Shown piece after piece: positions 1-5,849 of a stretch of DNA of 9,794 nucleotides. Source of the stretch: Methanomicrobiales archaeon (GTDB lineage Archaea > Halobacteriota > Methanomicrobia > Methanomicrobiales > Methanoculleaceae). The notes under the pieces were generated by a model that saw nothing but the letters and a program-made list of their open reading frames with translations, made no database searches and was not told the DNA's origin. The DNA lies in NCBI GenBank assembly GCA_012521035.1, contig JAAYND010000150.1, forward strand, positions 1 through 9,794, read 5' to 3'. Positions within the stretch are counted from its first letter, which is position 1; every line of letters begins with the position of its first letter. The translations under genes were made by a program, and so were the position numbers.

Positions 1-235
1 CCCCCACACCATCCCATACACCGTACCGTGGGGATATCACCCGGGGTGGGGCTCGGGGAGGGAACCCCCTCCCCGCCGACGAGAACCATATCGGCCCTCC
101 TACAGGGCTCCCGCGCAGGAGCGGGGGTTCTCGTGGAAAGAGCCTGGGTGGGGTGCGGCCGGGGGGAGGCGACCCATACACCGCTCTCCTATCTCCTCCA
201 CCCCGCCCGCGCCTTCGGCGCTCCTCCCTCGCCCC
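1..235. repeat. GC-rich direct repeat unit, copy 1 (cut by window start)
   Basis: This segment matches 308-571 at an offset of 307 bp. The first ~140 bases align without gaps; copy 2 then carries an insertion of about 26 bases near 466-510, after which the copies realign at the CACCCCGCCCGCGCC stretch (ending at 213 and 546) and drift apart. It begins with CCCCCACACCATCCC and contains two conserved hairpin domains. Because the match begins at base 1, the unit probably extends upstream of the window. No credible gene lies in it: codon differences between copies are nearly all non-synonymous. Function unknown; a non-coding repeat family or a structured RNA are the main options. Confidence 0.75.
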
Positions 236-330
236 ACAGGAAGGGGGCAGTAGTCGCGATATCCCCGGAAAGGCCTGCCAGGGAAGGCAACCCCATACAC
301 CGCCCTTCCCCCACACCATCCCATACACCG
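14..330 (+). repeat. Iterated decamer CCATACACCG
   Basis: The decamer occurs exactly at 14-23, 174-183, 293-302 and 321-330, and in a one-base variant (CCACACACCG) at 509-518. Spacings are irregular (160, 119, 28 and 188 bases), so this is not a CRISPR-like or minisatellite array. Two of the sites flank each repeat unit and one lies in the spacer, as if the decamer marks unit boundaries. Confidence 0.7.
55..133. other. Conserved hairpin plus three-way-junction fold, copy 1
   Basis: Read directly from the sequence: an 8-bp perfect stem 55-62/67-74 with an AACC loop; then an outer stem CGAGAACC 80-87 with GGTTCTCG 126-133 enclosing two inner hairpins, GCCCT 94-98/AGGGC 104-108 and CCCGC 110-114/GCGGG 121-125. 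The same architecture appears in copy 2, with substitutions mainly in loops. This could be a structured RNA or a DNA secondary-structure element; strand unknown, and in such GC-rich DNA some pairing is expected by chance. Confidence 0.5.
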
Positions 331-571
331 TACCGTGGGGATATCACCCGGGGAGGGGCCCGGGGAGGGAACCTCCTCCCCGGCAAAGAGAACCATACTG
401 GCCCTCCCACTGGGCTCCCGCCCCGGAGCGGGGGTTCTCGTGGAAAAAGCTCGGGCGGGGCGCAAGCCCGGGATGCCGGCCCCAATTTTATCCCTCACCG
501 GCACCTCACCACACACCGCTCTCCTCTCCCCCACCCCGCCCGCGCCGGTCGTGCGCCCCTCCCCCGCCCCC
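308..571. repeat. GC-rich direct repeat unit, copy 2
   Basis: Second copy of the unit at 1-235. Similarity is highest over 308-450 and again over 527-571. Between the two copies lies a 72-bp spacer (236-307) that itself carries another CCATACACCG decamer and a GATATCCCCGG segment, the reverse complement of part of the GGGGATATC motif in the units. This suggests a partly degraded or inverted piece of the same element. It ends about 200 bp before fae-hps and is not obviously part of that promoter. Confidence 0.75.
362..440. other. Conserved hairpin plus three-way-junction fold, copy 2
   Basis: Stem 362-368/375-381 (the eighth pair becomes a G-T wobble), outer stem GAGAACC 388-394 with GGTTCTC 433-439, inner hairpins GCCC 401-404/GGGC 412-415 and CCCGC 417-421/GCGGG 428-432. 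Relative to copy 1 the second inner hairpin keeps its stem and changes two of six loop bases. One pair is lost at the base of the outer stem (C80 to A387) and one at the tip of the first inner hairpin (A104 to T411). Confidence 0.5.
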
Positions 572-578
572 TCCAGTA

Positions 579-594
579 GATAACGGAAGTTATC
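579..594. promoter_or_regulatory. GATAAC-GGAA-GTTATC inverted repeat
   Basis: A perfect 6+6 bp inverted repeat separated by GGAA, at the boundary where the GC-rich repeat block gives way to lower-GC DNA, about 175 bp before fae-hps. It could be a regulator site or an RNA hairpin with a GNRA-type loop. Only one copy was found. Confidence 0.3.
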
Positions 595-719
595 ATCACA
601 CAGGGAGATCTGCCGGCTCTGCGCGAAAGAACCCTATCATTCATAGAAGATTCTGCTCTCCGGCCTTTTCTCTCTCAAAAAACCTGTTATGAGCACATTT
701 CCGGGGTGATCCGGGAGAT

Positions 720-761
720 CTTTAATAGATAGCTCGCATATATTTGTGCAGCATTTGAGGG
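720..761 (+). promoter_or_regulatory. Probable fae-hps promoter and ribosome-binding site
   Basis: Two TATA-like stretches are present: TTTAATAG at about 721-728 and CATATATT at 738-745. A Shine-Dalgarno-like GAGGG at 757-761 sits 7-8 bases before the ATG at 769. With the first TATA, transcription would start near 750 and keep the ribosome-binding site in a ~19-base leader, which is the more coherent reading. With the second, the mRNA would be leaderless. Confidence 0.45.
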
Positions 762-768
762 CATCTGT

Positions 769-1950
769 ATGTATCTCATCGGTGAAGCATTGGTTGGAGA
801 CGGCGCAGAACTTGCGCACATAGATCTGATTATGGGAAAGAAAGAGGGAGCGGTAGGGCAGGCGTTTGCGAACTCGTTCTCGCAGCTCTCGGCGGGGCAC
901 ACGCCGCTCCTTGCGGTCGTCAGGCCGAACCTGCCGACGAAGCCCTCGACGCTCGTTATACCGAAGGTCACCCTGAAGAAGGAGTACCAGGTAAACCAGA
1001 TCTTCGGACCGGTCCAGGCAGCGGTGGCAAAAGCCGTCGCTGATTCGGTCGAGGAGGGGGTCTTTGAGGGGATCGATCTCGAGGATACGGTGATCATGGC
1101 AAGCGTCTTTATCCACCCCTCCGCCGAGGACTACAACAAGCTCTACCGGTTCAACTACGGTGCGATGAAACTCGCTATCCGGCGGGCGCTTGACCGGTTC
1201 CCGGGCGTCGATACCCTCATACACGAGAAAGACCGGACTGCCCACGCGGTAATGGGATTCAAGGTACAGCGGCTCTGGGATCCACCGTACCTGCAGGTTG
1301 CGATGGATCTCGTCGACAGGAACCATATGCGCAGGGTCCTTGAGGAACTGCCCCAGAACGACCACCTGATCATCGAGGCCGGGACGCCCCTGATCAAGAA
1401 GTTCGGCCTCTCGATCATATCGGAGATCCGCGAGATCCGCCCGAGTGCCTTCATCGTCGCCGACTTGAAGACGCTCGACACCGGTAACCTCGAGGCCCGG
1501 ATGACTGCCGATGCCGGCGCTGACGCTATTGTGGTCTCCGGCCTTGCACCCATCTCCACAATCGAGAAGGCCATCACCGATACCCGGAAGACCGGCATCT
1601 ACACGGTGGTTGATATGCTCAACGTCGATGACCCGGTGGCTGTCGTCGAGCAGCTCGCGGTGAAACCGGACGTCGTTGAACTCCACCGGGGCATCGATGT
1701 GGAGGATACCGACTACGCCTGGGGCGACATACCGGCGATCAAGAAGGCCGGCGGCGAGCGCCTCCTGGTCGCAACGGCAGGCGGCATCAGGCAGCACGTC
1801 GTGAAGGCTGCGCTCCATGCCGGCGCTGATATCCTGGTCGTCGGCCGCGCTATCACCGCAAGCAAGAACATCAAGAACGCGGCAGAAGAGTTCCTCCAGG
1901 AACTGAACACCGAAGAGATCGACCAGTTCAGGATTATGACCGACTTTTAG
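769..1950 (+). CDS. fae-hps: Bifunctional formaldehyde-activating enzyme / 3-hexulose-6-phosphate synthase
   Basis: A 393-residue fusion typical of methanogens. Residues ~1-160 are the formaldehyde-activating domain, which condenses formaldehyde with tetrahydromethanopterin to methylene-H4MPT. It includes the catalytic histidine at position 17 in the AHIDLIMG motif, matching His17 of the bacterial enzyme. Residues ~172-393 are a TIM-barrel hexulose-phosphate synthase of the OMP-decarboxylase superfamily, with the DxKxxD motif (D232, K234, D237), the LHRG segment at 305-308, ATAGGI at 335-340 and a phosphate-binding VGRAIT near 357-362. In methanogens lacking a standard pentose pathway the Hps half is known to run towards ribulose-5-phosphate, and the Fae half captures the formaldehyde released. 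The start is supported by GAGGG upstream and by the correct position of H17. Both active sites look intact. The partner isomerase (Phi) is not in the window. Confidence 0.96.
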   Translation: MYLIGEALVGDGAELAHIDLIMGKKEGAVGQAFANSFSQLSAGHTPLLAVVRPNLPTKPSTLVIPKVTLKKEYQVNQIFGPVQAAVAKAVADSVEEGVFEGIDLEDTVIMASVFIHPSAEDYNKLYRFNYGAMKLAIRRALDRFPGVDTLIHEKDRTAHAVMGFKVQRLWDPPYLQVAMDLVDRNHMRRVLEELPQNDHLIIEAGTPLIKKFGLSIISEIREIRPSAFIVADLKTLDTGNLEARMTADAGADAIVVSGLAPISTIEKAITDTRKTGIYTVVDMLNVDDPVAVVEQLAVKPDVVELHRGIDVEDTDYAWGDIPAIKKAGGERLLVATAGGIRQHVVKAALHAGADILVVGRAITASKNIKNAAEEFLQELNTEEIDQFRIMTDF

Positions 1951-1977
1951 GCGGTCAGATACATTTTTTTAAAAAAA
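1937..1977. terminator. Bidirectional terminator between fae-hps and nitroreductase
   Basis: TGACCG 1937-1942 pairs with CGGTCA 1952-1957, with the fae-hps stop codon in the loop, followed by T7 at 1964-1970 and directly by A7 at 1971-1977. The T7 gives a U-tract to the plus-strand transcript and the A7 gives one to the minus-strand transcript. Archaeal RNA polymerase terminates at U-tracts, so this fits the convergent arrangement. Confidence 0.7.
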
Positions 1978-1985
1978 GATTGAAT

Positions 1986-2516
1986 TTACTCTTCTTCTTC
2001 GTAGCGCTCAGAGAACGTAACCTCATCGAGGCCCTTCTTCTTCTTGATATCGATCTCCTCGGGATATCCCGCAGGCACGAGTGAGACGAGCGTGTACTCC
2101 TCCGGAACGTCCAGGAGCTTCCTGATATCCTCGACGTAGTCCTTCTTCTCCCCGGCAACCCAGCAGGATCCGACACCCCACGACTGGAGCGCGAGGATGA
2201 GCTGGGTCGTCGCTGCGCAACAGTCCTCGAGGTAGTACTTTGCATCCCTCTTCCCGAAGACCGCAAAACAGACGGGTGCATCGGCGATGAACCTCGCGTT
2301 CGCGACAAGATCCGCTATCGTCTGGAGTGTCTCGCGGTTCTGGATGGTTCCAAAGAGCCAGGGCTGCTCGTTCCTGGCAGTTGGGGCAAGCCGCGCGCAG
2401 TCGAGAGCATCCTTGATGGTTTTCTCACCGACGGGACTATCCTTGTACTTCCGCACGCTGTGCCTGCTCCTGATCACAGTGACACCGAGATTAACCGTTC
2501 CACCAATCGGACTCAT
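1986..2516 (-). CDS. Nitroreductase-family FMN protein
   Basis: A compact 176-residue member of the NAD(P)H:FMN nitroreductase fold. Visible family features are the FMN-phosphate segment RSRHSVRKY (residues 16-24), the APTARNEQPW segment (44-53) and the GVGSCWVAG segment in the second half that normally packs on the flavin. The C terminus ends in four glutamates. The substrate cannot be told from sequence; methanogen members are mostly uncharacterised flavin reductases. The ATG at 2516 has no clear Shine-Dalgarno site, but a TATA-like element 25-33 bases upstream would make the mRNA essentially leaderless at this ATG. An internal GTG (codon 14, 2477) would give the N terminus more usual for the family and remains possible. 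It is convergent with fae-hps and apparently monocistronic. Confidence 0.9.
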   Translation of the reverse strand: MSPIGGTVNLGVTVIRSRHSVRKYKDSPVGEKTIKDALDCARLAPTARNEQPWLFGTIQNRETLQTIADLVANARFIADAPVCFAVFGKRDAKYYLEDCCAATTQLILALQSWGVGSCWVAGEKKDYVEDIRKLLDVPEEYTLVSLVPAGYPEEIDIKKKKGLDEVTFSERYEEEE

Positions 2517-2540
2517 GCAACGATGGTGGGCACTCCAGGC

Positions 2541-2549
2541 CTAAATACC
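2541..2549 (-). promoter_or_regulatory. TATA-like element for the nitroreductase gene
   Basis: On the minus strand this reads GGTATTTAG. Its centre is about 28 bases from the ATG at 2516, so transcription would start at or within a few bases of that codon. The 63-bp gap to the TraB gene holds nothing else promoter-like. Confidence 0.4.
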
Positions 2550-2561
2550 TTGGGGAGGCGG

Positions 2562-2566
2562 AAAAA
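2562..2566 (-). terminator. Weak U-tract after the TraB gene
   Basis: Five T residues on the minus strand, 13 bases beyond the TraB-family stop codon (2580-2582). No strong hairpin precedes it. A short U-tract alone can terminate archaeal transcription, but this one is marginal. Confidence 0.3.
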
Positions 2567-2579
2567 TCAGGGGAGATCC

Positions 2580-3776
2580 TCAGAAGAGGCCCTGTAACAT
2601 CTGTAAAATATTCTCAAAGCCTTCACCGACGACCACGGTCGGGTCGATACCGAGGACCGGGAAGATGAATATGAAGTAGGCAAAGGTTCCTATAGTGCTC
2701 CCGACGTTTGCAAGAGCCGCAACCAGCACCACCCGGAAGAGCGGGATCCGTCGCATCTCCGTGAACGTCTCAGCATCGAGGATCTGCCGGAGCTCTCCTG
2801 TGGTGGGTTTTCGGATCTTCGCCTCGACTATGGCCGCAAACCAGCCCGCCGCAAGCGCCGGATTGAGCGATGTCAGCCAGGAGACGCCAAACGCCGTGGC
2901 TGCCGATAGGGGATGTCCGCCGGCGAGCAGCGTGAATGTGGCGCTCAGGACACCGTTGATCACGACCCAGTATACGAGGGCGGCGAGCAGGACATCAAAC
3001 CCCACCCCCGAGAAGGCTATGGCGACGATAAGGAGGAGGAAGAGGAGGGTGACGCCTGCCCCGATGATCTTCGCCCACGGCAACCTCTTCACGTCGGCGG
3101 TCAGGGATTGGAGCGGCGGTAGCGTCTCCGGCGCATCGAGGTAACGCTGCACCCCCTGGATATGCCCGGCGCCGACGACCGCGAGCACCCGCTCGTAGCG
3201 GCCATTGAGCATCAGGATCTGGTGAGCGAGGTAGGCGTCCCGCTCATCGATCAGGGCCTGGGCACCCCGTGGAGAGAACTTCCGGAACTCCTCCATCGCC
3301 GCGCTCACCACATCCTGGTTCGTGAGCGCATCCACATCGATCTCTTCCCCACTAACACCCACGATCGAGTAGAGGAGGGCGCCGATGAGTTTGATCTTCT
3401 CCCAGATCCGCATCTTCCCCCAGAACCGCGAGAGCGTTATCCGGATATCCCGGTCGATGAGCGCTATGGGCTTCTGGTGAGCCTCAGCCTCCTCGATCGC
3501 GGCCAGCATCTCGGCACCGGGTTTCACGCCGGTCTCAGCGCCGATCCGCTGCTGGATGAAGGCAAGCACCCACTGGACAAGGAGCTGGCCGAAGTTCCCA
3601 CCCTTCAGGATCTCGGATATCGGGGGATCGGCGGTCTCCTCGGTGAGTGCTATGAGCCGGCCCCGGTCGAGCTCAACACCGACGATATCTGGCTGAAACT
3701 CTTCGATAGCGGACCGGACATCCTCGACACTCTTCTGTGAGACATGAGCCGTCCCGATGAGACGGATCTCAGCCAT
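2580..3776 (-). CDS. TraB/GumN-like (Tiki-superfamily) membrane protein
   Basis: 398 residues. The N-terminal soluble domain carries the family signatures GTAHVS (8-13), GVELDR (33-38), ERDAYLA (178-184) and GAGH (202-205). The conserved H11, E35, R179 and H205 are the kind of residues proposed to bind metal in the related Tiki/TraB putative metalloproteases. The C-terminal ~160 residues form a membrane domain with hydrophobic segments at about 236-255, 259-285, 288-317 and 345-375, giving the archaeal TraB architecture. The founding TraB protein shuts down a peptide pheromone in Enterococcus; the archaeal role is unknown, and protease activity here is inference. Its start overlaps the end of the YkgJ-type gene by 8 bases, so the two are very likely co-transcribed and translationally coupled. 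The ATG at 3776 places GTAHVS close to the N terminus as in homologues. Confidence 0.88.
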   Translation of the reverse strand: MAEIRLIGTAHVSQKSVEDVRSAIEEFQPDIVGVELDRGRLIALTEETADPPISEILKGGNFGQLLVQWVLAFIQQRIGAETGVKPGAEMLAAIEEAEAHQKPIALIDRDIRITLSRFWGKMRIWEKIKLIGALLYSIVGVSGEEIDVDALTNQDVVSAAMEEFRKFSPRGAQALIDERDAYLAHQILMLNGRYERVLAVVGAGHIQGVQRYLDAPETLPPLQSLTADVKRLPWAKIIGAGVTLLFLLLIVAIAFSGVGFDVLLAALVYWVVINGVLSATFTLLAGGHPLSAATAFGVSWLTSLNPALAAGWFAAIVEAKIRKPTTGELRQILDAETFTEMRRIPLFRVVLVAALANVGSTIGTFAYFIFIFPVLGIDPTVVVGEGFENILQMLQGLF

Positions 3777-4311
3777 GCAGCACCTTCATACCCTCACTAT
3801 CGATCACAACACGCTCTCCCGGCGGGATCTGTGCCCTCTGGTAGACCCCCCGGATCCCGGTCTCCTCAACCGCCTCGGCGGCCTGCCTCTTACAGAGTTC
3901 TGTCGCCATATCGCGCGCAACGTCGGTGGGGAGGGGCGTCCCGAGGCCGGGGCATTCTGAGACCATCAGGTTGTCGTCCAGGAGCATAAACGGGTAGGTC
4001 CGGCATATCCAGGGCCGGTAGGCATATATAGAGCACCGCCCGTCCTGGAGGAAGATACAGGCATCGGCAGTACGCCTGATGCACCAGGCAAATGTATATT
4101 CTCCTCCATTTTCCGAATCGATGAAGTCGGGGTAGGGCTCGGCGATCTCATCCCAGGCCATCCCGGTCGCTGCCATGATCGCCCGCACCTCAGCCGGGCT
4201 CACGATGACGAGGTTCGAGTCCTCTGCCACCCGCCGGCAGCAGGCGCCACACCCCCGGCATTGAAACCCGATCGATTCGATCTGATCAGAGATATCGTCT
4301 ATTTCTAACAT
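3769..4311 (-). CDS. YkgJ-family Cys-cluster (Zn/Fe-binding) protein
   Basis: 180 residues with the family hallmark FxCxxCGxCC (F16, C18, C21, C24, C25), then C77, C85, C93 and C103 in a segment running CSIYAYRPWICRTYPF, and C120. This spacing defines the YkgJ/UPF0153 family, thought to bind zinc or an iron-sulfur cluster; no general activity is established, although relatives include flagellin lysine methylation proteins. The ATG at 4311 is preceded by GGAAG at 4322-4326 (minus strand), a reasonable ribosome-binding site. It is the first gene of a two-gene unit with the TraB-family gene (8-bp overlap). No good TATA box sits close to it, so the transcript may start farther upstream, near 4530. 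Confidence 0.9.
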   Translation of the reverse strand: MLEIDDISDQIESIGFQCRGCGACCRRVAEDSNLVIVSPAEVRAIMAATGMAWDEIAEPYPDFIDSENGGEYTFAWCIRRTADACIFLQDGRCSIYAYRPWICRTYPFMLLDDNLMVSECPGLGTPLPTDVARDMATELCKRQAAEAVEETGIRGVYQRAQIPPGERVVIDSEGMKVLHG

Positions 4312-4462
4312 ACCGTAAAAACTTCCAGAAAATAACCCGCTTGCTGAGAGTGCGACTGAATCTCGGGTGCCGCGAGGGCACTCATCGAATGGTACCTTCG
4401 CCTCCGTGGACCGGACAGGCCACTCCGGGCGGGATCGACCGGCGGCATATCATCTATTATTG

Positions 4463-4537
4463 GTGTGGTCGGAGTGCCCATACCGCAGGACACCTCCTGG
4501 ATCAGGGGGCTGAAGCGCCCGCGATCATCGACCACAC
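4463..4537 (-). ncRNA. Candidate structured leader or small RNA
   Basis: GTGTGGTCG (4463-4471) pairs perfectly over 9 bp with CGACCACAC (4529-4537). It encloses two inner hairpins: CAGGA 4486-4490/TCCTG 4495-4499, and a bulged stem 4506-4510/4515-4520. A TATA element at 4553-4560 would start a minus-strand transcript at about 4530, next to the outer stem. No match to a known RNA class was recognised, and expression is not shown. Confidence 0.3.
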
Positions 4538-4552
4538 AGAGAGAAAACATTG

Positions 4553-4560
4553 CTTATAAG
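4553..4560 (-). promoter_or_regulatory. TATA box, minus strand (CTTATAAG)
   Basis: The octamer is self-complementary, so direction is ambiguous from the box alone. On the minus strand it lies upstream of the ykgJ-traB unit and of the candidate structured RNA. On the plus strand it would only drive antisense transcription into cobT. Confidence 0.4.
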
Positions 4561-4568
4561 GTGGTTGC

Positions 4569-4573
4569 AAAAA
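4569..4573 (-). terminator. Weak U-tract after cobT
   Basis: Five T residues on the minus strand, 17 bases past the cobT stop codon at 4591-4593, without a clear hairpin. It lies just before the TATA element of the next unit, a sensible place for termination, but the signal is weak. Confidence 0.3.
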
Positions 4574-4590
4574 GGTATAGTCCTTCTTCT

Positions 4591-5607
4591 TCACGCATAC
4601 TTCGCGACGAAATCGAAGACTTTCCGGGTGATCTCTTCAGGTTCATAGCCCAGGAGATAGGCGAGCATCAGGGCACCGCCGGCACCTGTCCCCTCCTTGA
4701 CCTCCCCGATACCGTAACGGGCAAGACCGGCGTGACCCATACCGGCAAAGTCCGGATCGATGTAGTACGCAGAGGTACCGATCTCCGCGATCGACCCGGG
4801 GAATCCGGCCGTAGGATCGTCCCTGATATAGACCGTGGTTGCCAGCGGCGGCACGTACTTCCCGAGCGCTTTCAGGGTAGCCGCCACGGCGAGCATCTGT
4901 GTCCCGCCGGCGAAGAGGATATCGCCTGAGTAGGTGCTCGCGATCCCCGCCGCCACGGGCATCATGGGATCCCCTGCTGCCCGGAGGATATCGAGGGGCG
5001 CGTCTGCGCCGGTCTCATCGATCCGGGCGAGCACCCCCTTGCAGACATCACCTTTGAGATCCAGCGGGTTTTTGACAAAGGCGCTGCTGACCGAGGCTTT
5101 GTATCCGAGCGCCCGGAGCACGCAGAGGGCGGTCGTTGTCCCCCCGGGAACGCACTCCCCGAGCATCAGGAGGTCGCTCTGTTGTGAGAGGAGACGGCCG
5201 ATAATCTCGCCCCGCTCAAAGAGCCGGGCCGCATCTGGCACAGCATCTTCCTTGCGGGGATCGCCGCCTGGTCTCCCGTAGACGTCCAGGCAGGGGACGG
5301 TCGGGGTATGAGCGAGGCCTGCGTTGATGAAGATGGGGGTGAGATCGGTCAGCTCGACCATCGACCGGGTGATCGCTGCCGGCGTCGGGCACCCGGTGGG
5401 GGTGTTCGGCCTGACCGGCATGCTCGTGATCGCGCCGGTCGTGACCAGTTCCGCATCAAGGACCGGCGTGAGCAGGGTCGCCTCGGGCGTCGGCCCGGCA
5501 CCCGATATGCCAGGAACGGTGGAGAGCATGGTGTTTGCGAGGACGATCGCTATCATAGGGCGACGCGGCCTGATCCCCGGATCTTTCGAGAGGAAGGTGT
5601 CTGACAT
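4591..5607 (-). CDS. cobT: Archaeal CobT-type nucleotide:lower-ligand-base phosphoribosyltransferase
   Basis: From ATG 5607 the protein has 338 residues, the usual size of the archaeal CobT family. It transfers phosphoribose from nicotinate mononucleotide to the lower-ligand base (5-hydroxybenzimidazole in many methanogen cobamides), giving the alpha-ribotide used by CobS. Family segments seen are VLANT (22-26), PGISGAGPTPE (32-42), NTPTGCPTPA (68-77), DVYGRPGGDPR (108-118) and GECVPGGTTTA (150-160). The frame stays open upstream to 5814, but the extra 69 residues look unlike the family, and no ribosome-binding site precedes ATG 5607. A weak TATA-like TTCTATTC about 26 bases upstream would make it leaderless; an in-frame GTG at 5616 is the alternative. 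A strong ribosome-binding site lies nearby but serves an ATG in another frame. It is divergent from cobZ-cobS, which act next in the pathway. Confidence 0.92.
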   Translation of the reverse strand: MSDTFLSKDPGIRPRRPMIAIVLANTMLSTVPGISGAGPTPEATLLTPVLDAELVTTGAITSMPVRPNTPTGCPTPAAITRSMVELTDLTPIFINAGLAHTPTVPCLDVYGRPGGDPRKEDAVPDAARLFERGEIIGRLLSQQSDLLMLGECVPGGTTTALCVLRALGYKASVSSAFVKNPLDLKGDVCKGVLARIDETGADAPLDILRAAGDPMMPVAAGIASTYSGDILFAGGTQMLAVAATLKALGKYVPPLATTVYIRDDPTAGFPGSIAEIGTSAYYIDPDFAGMGHAGLARYGIGEVKEGTGAGGALMLAYLLGYEPEEITRKVFDFVAKYA

Positions 5608-5659
5608 CAGGTACACGATTGGCGCCGCTGAATAGAAGAAGTTGCGGTTTGAACTGCAT
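5456..5659 (-). other. Out-of-frame ORF with a strong Shine-Dalgarno site overlapping the cobT start
   Basis: ATG at 5659 is preceded, nine bases away, by AGGAGG (5669-5674 on the minus strand), the best ribosome-binding site in the cobT-cobZ interval. The frame (67 codons, beginning MQFKPQLLLFSG) runs past the cobT start in a different register and resembles nothing recognised; its part inside cobT is a shadow of that gene. It could be a short leader ORF affecting cobT translation, or a sign that the true cobT start was displaced by a frameshift in the sequence. Confidence 0.25.
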
Positions 5660-5849
5660 CTTTCCTGTCCTCCTGCTTCCGCCGCTGCAAAAGCGCGCGA
5701 AGATCCGGCAGCGCCGCTCGATCCTCGCGCACCTCTGCGGAGATCTCTCAGCATGTACTGTCCCGGATGCCCGACCGGTCCCCTCAGGATCACCGGAGCC
5801 AACACAAAATCCAAACGCGGAAATAGCAGCCGGGTTCAACCCCTATGTG

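Larger units (their letters stand above)
572..768 (+). other. Non-coding upstream region of fae-hps
   Basis: No credible gene lies here. Base composition falls sharply relative to the repeat block. It contains a GATAAC/GTTATC inverted repeat (579-594), pyrimidine-rich stretches around 646-676, and the TATA-like and Shine-Dalgarno elements next to fae-hps. The end of an upstream gene is not visible. Confidence 0.6.
4312..4590 (-). other. Inverted-repeat-rich interval between cobT and the ykgJ-type gene
   Basis: 279 bp without a convincing gene. It holds a hairpin at 4365-4383 (GTGCC 4367-4371/GGCAC 4377-4381, extended by a G-T and a G-C pair), GAGTGC (4348-4353) able to compete for GCACTC (4378-4383), the large fold at 4463-4537, and a TATA box on the minus strand at 4553-4560. 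Transcription from that box would give the ykgJ-traB unit a ~220-nt leader. An 81-codon minus-strand reading frame (4305-4550) crosses it but has no recognisable composition or motif. Confidence 0.45.

Noticed and set aside
1..571. CRISPR array or insertion sequence
   Set aside because: The repeats are too long, few and diverged for CRISPR; there is no transposase frame, no terminal inverted repeats and no target-site duplication.
28..579. Long proline/glycine-rich reading frames on both strands of the GC-rich block
   Set aside because: Frames are open on both strands because stop codons are rare in GC-rich DNA; 12 of 13 codon differences between repeat copies change the residue, and no motif or ribosome-binding site is seen.
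637..1818. 393-codon minus-strand reading frame across fae-hps
   Set aside because: It is a shadow of the clearly functional fae-hps gene; its sequence has no family features.
4463..4537. C/D box guide RNA
   Set aside because: GATGAT-like and CTGA stretches occur on the minus strand, but neither C box matches RUGAUGA and the spacing is wrong.
4305..4550. 81-codon minus-strand frame before the ykgJ-type gene
   Set aside because: No motif, an arginine/serine/histidine-rich content typical of chance frames, and a TATA element too close to its ATG; a leader or RNA reading fits better.
5608..5814. N-terminal extension of CobT by 69 residues
   Set aside because: The family begins roughly 20-25 residues before the VLANT segment, which fits ATG 5607; the extension has no recognisable content and no ribosome-binding site at its start.
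5619..5849. N-terminal extension of CobZ by 77 residues
   Set aside because: Proline/arginine-rich, unlike CobZ homologues of about 145-150 residues, and it would overlap the cobT control region.
5608..5849. Cobalamin riboswitch between cobT and cobZ
   Set aside because: Neither strand shows a convincing B12-box or the conserved core; only short chance stems such as CCGGT/ACCGG were found.
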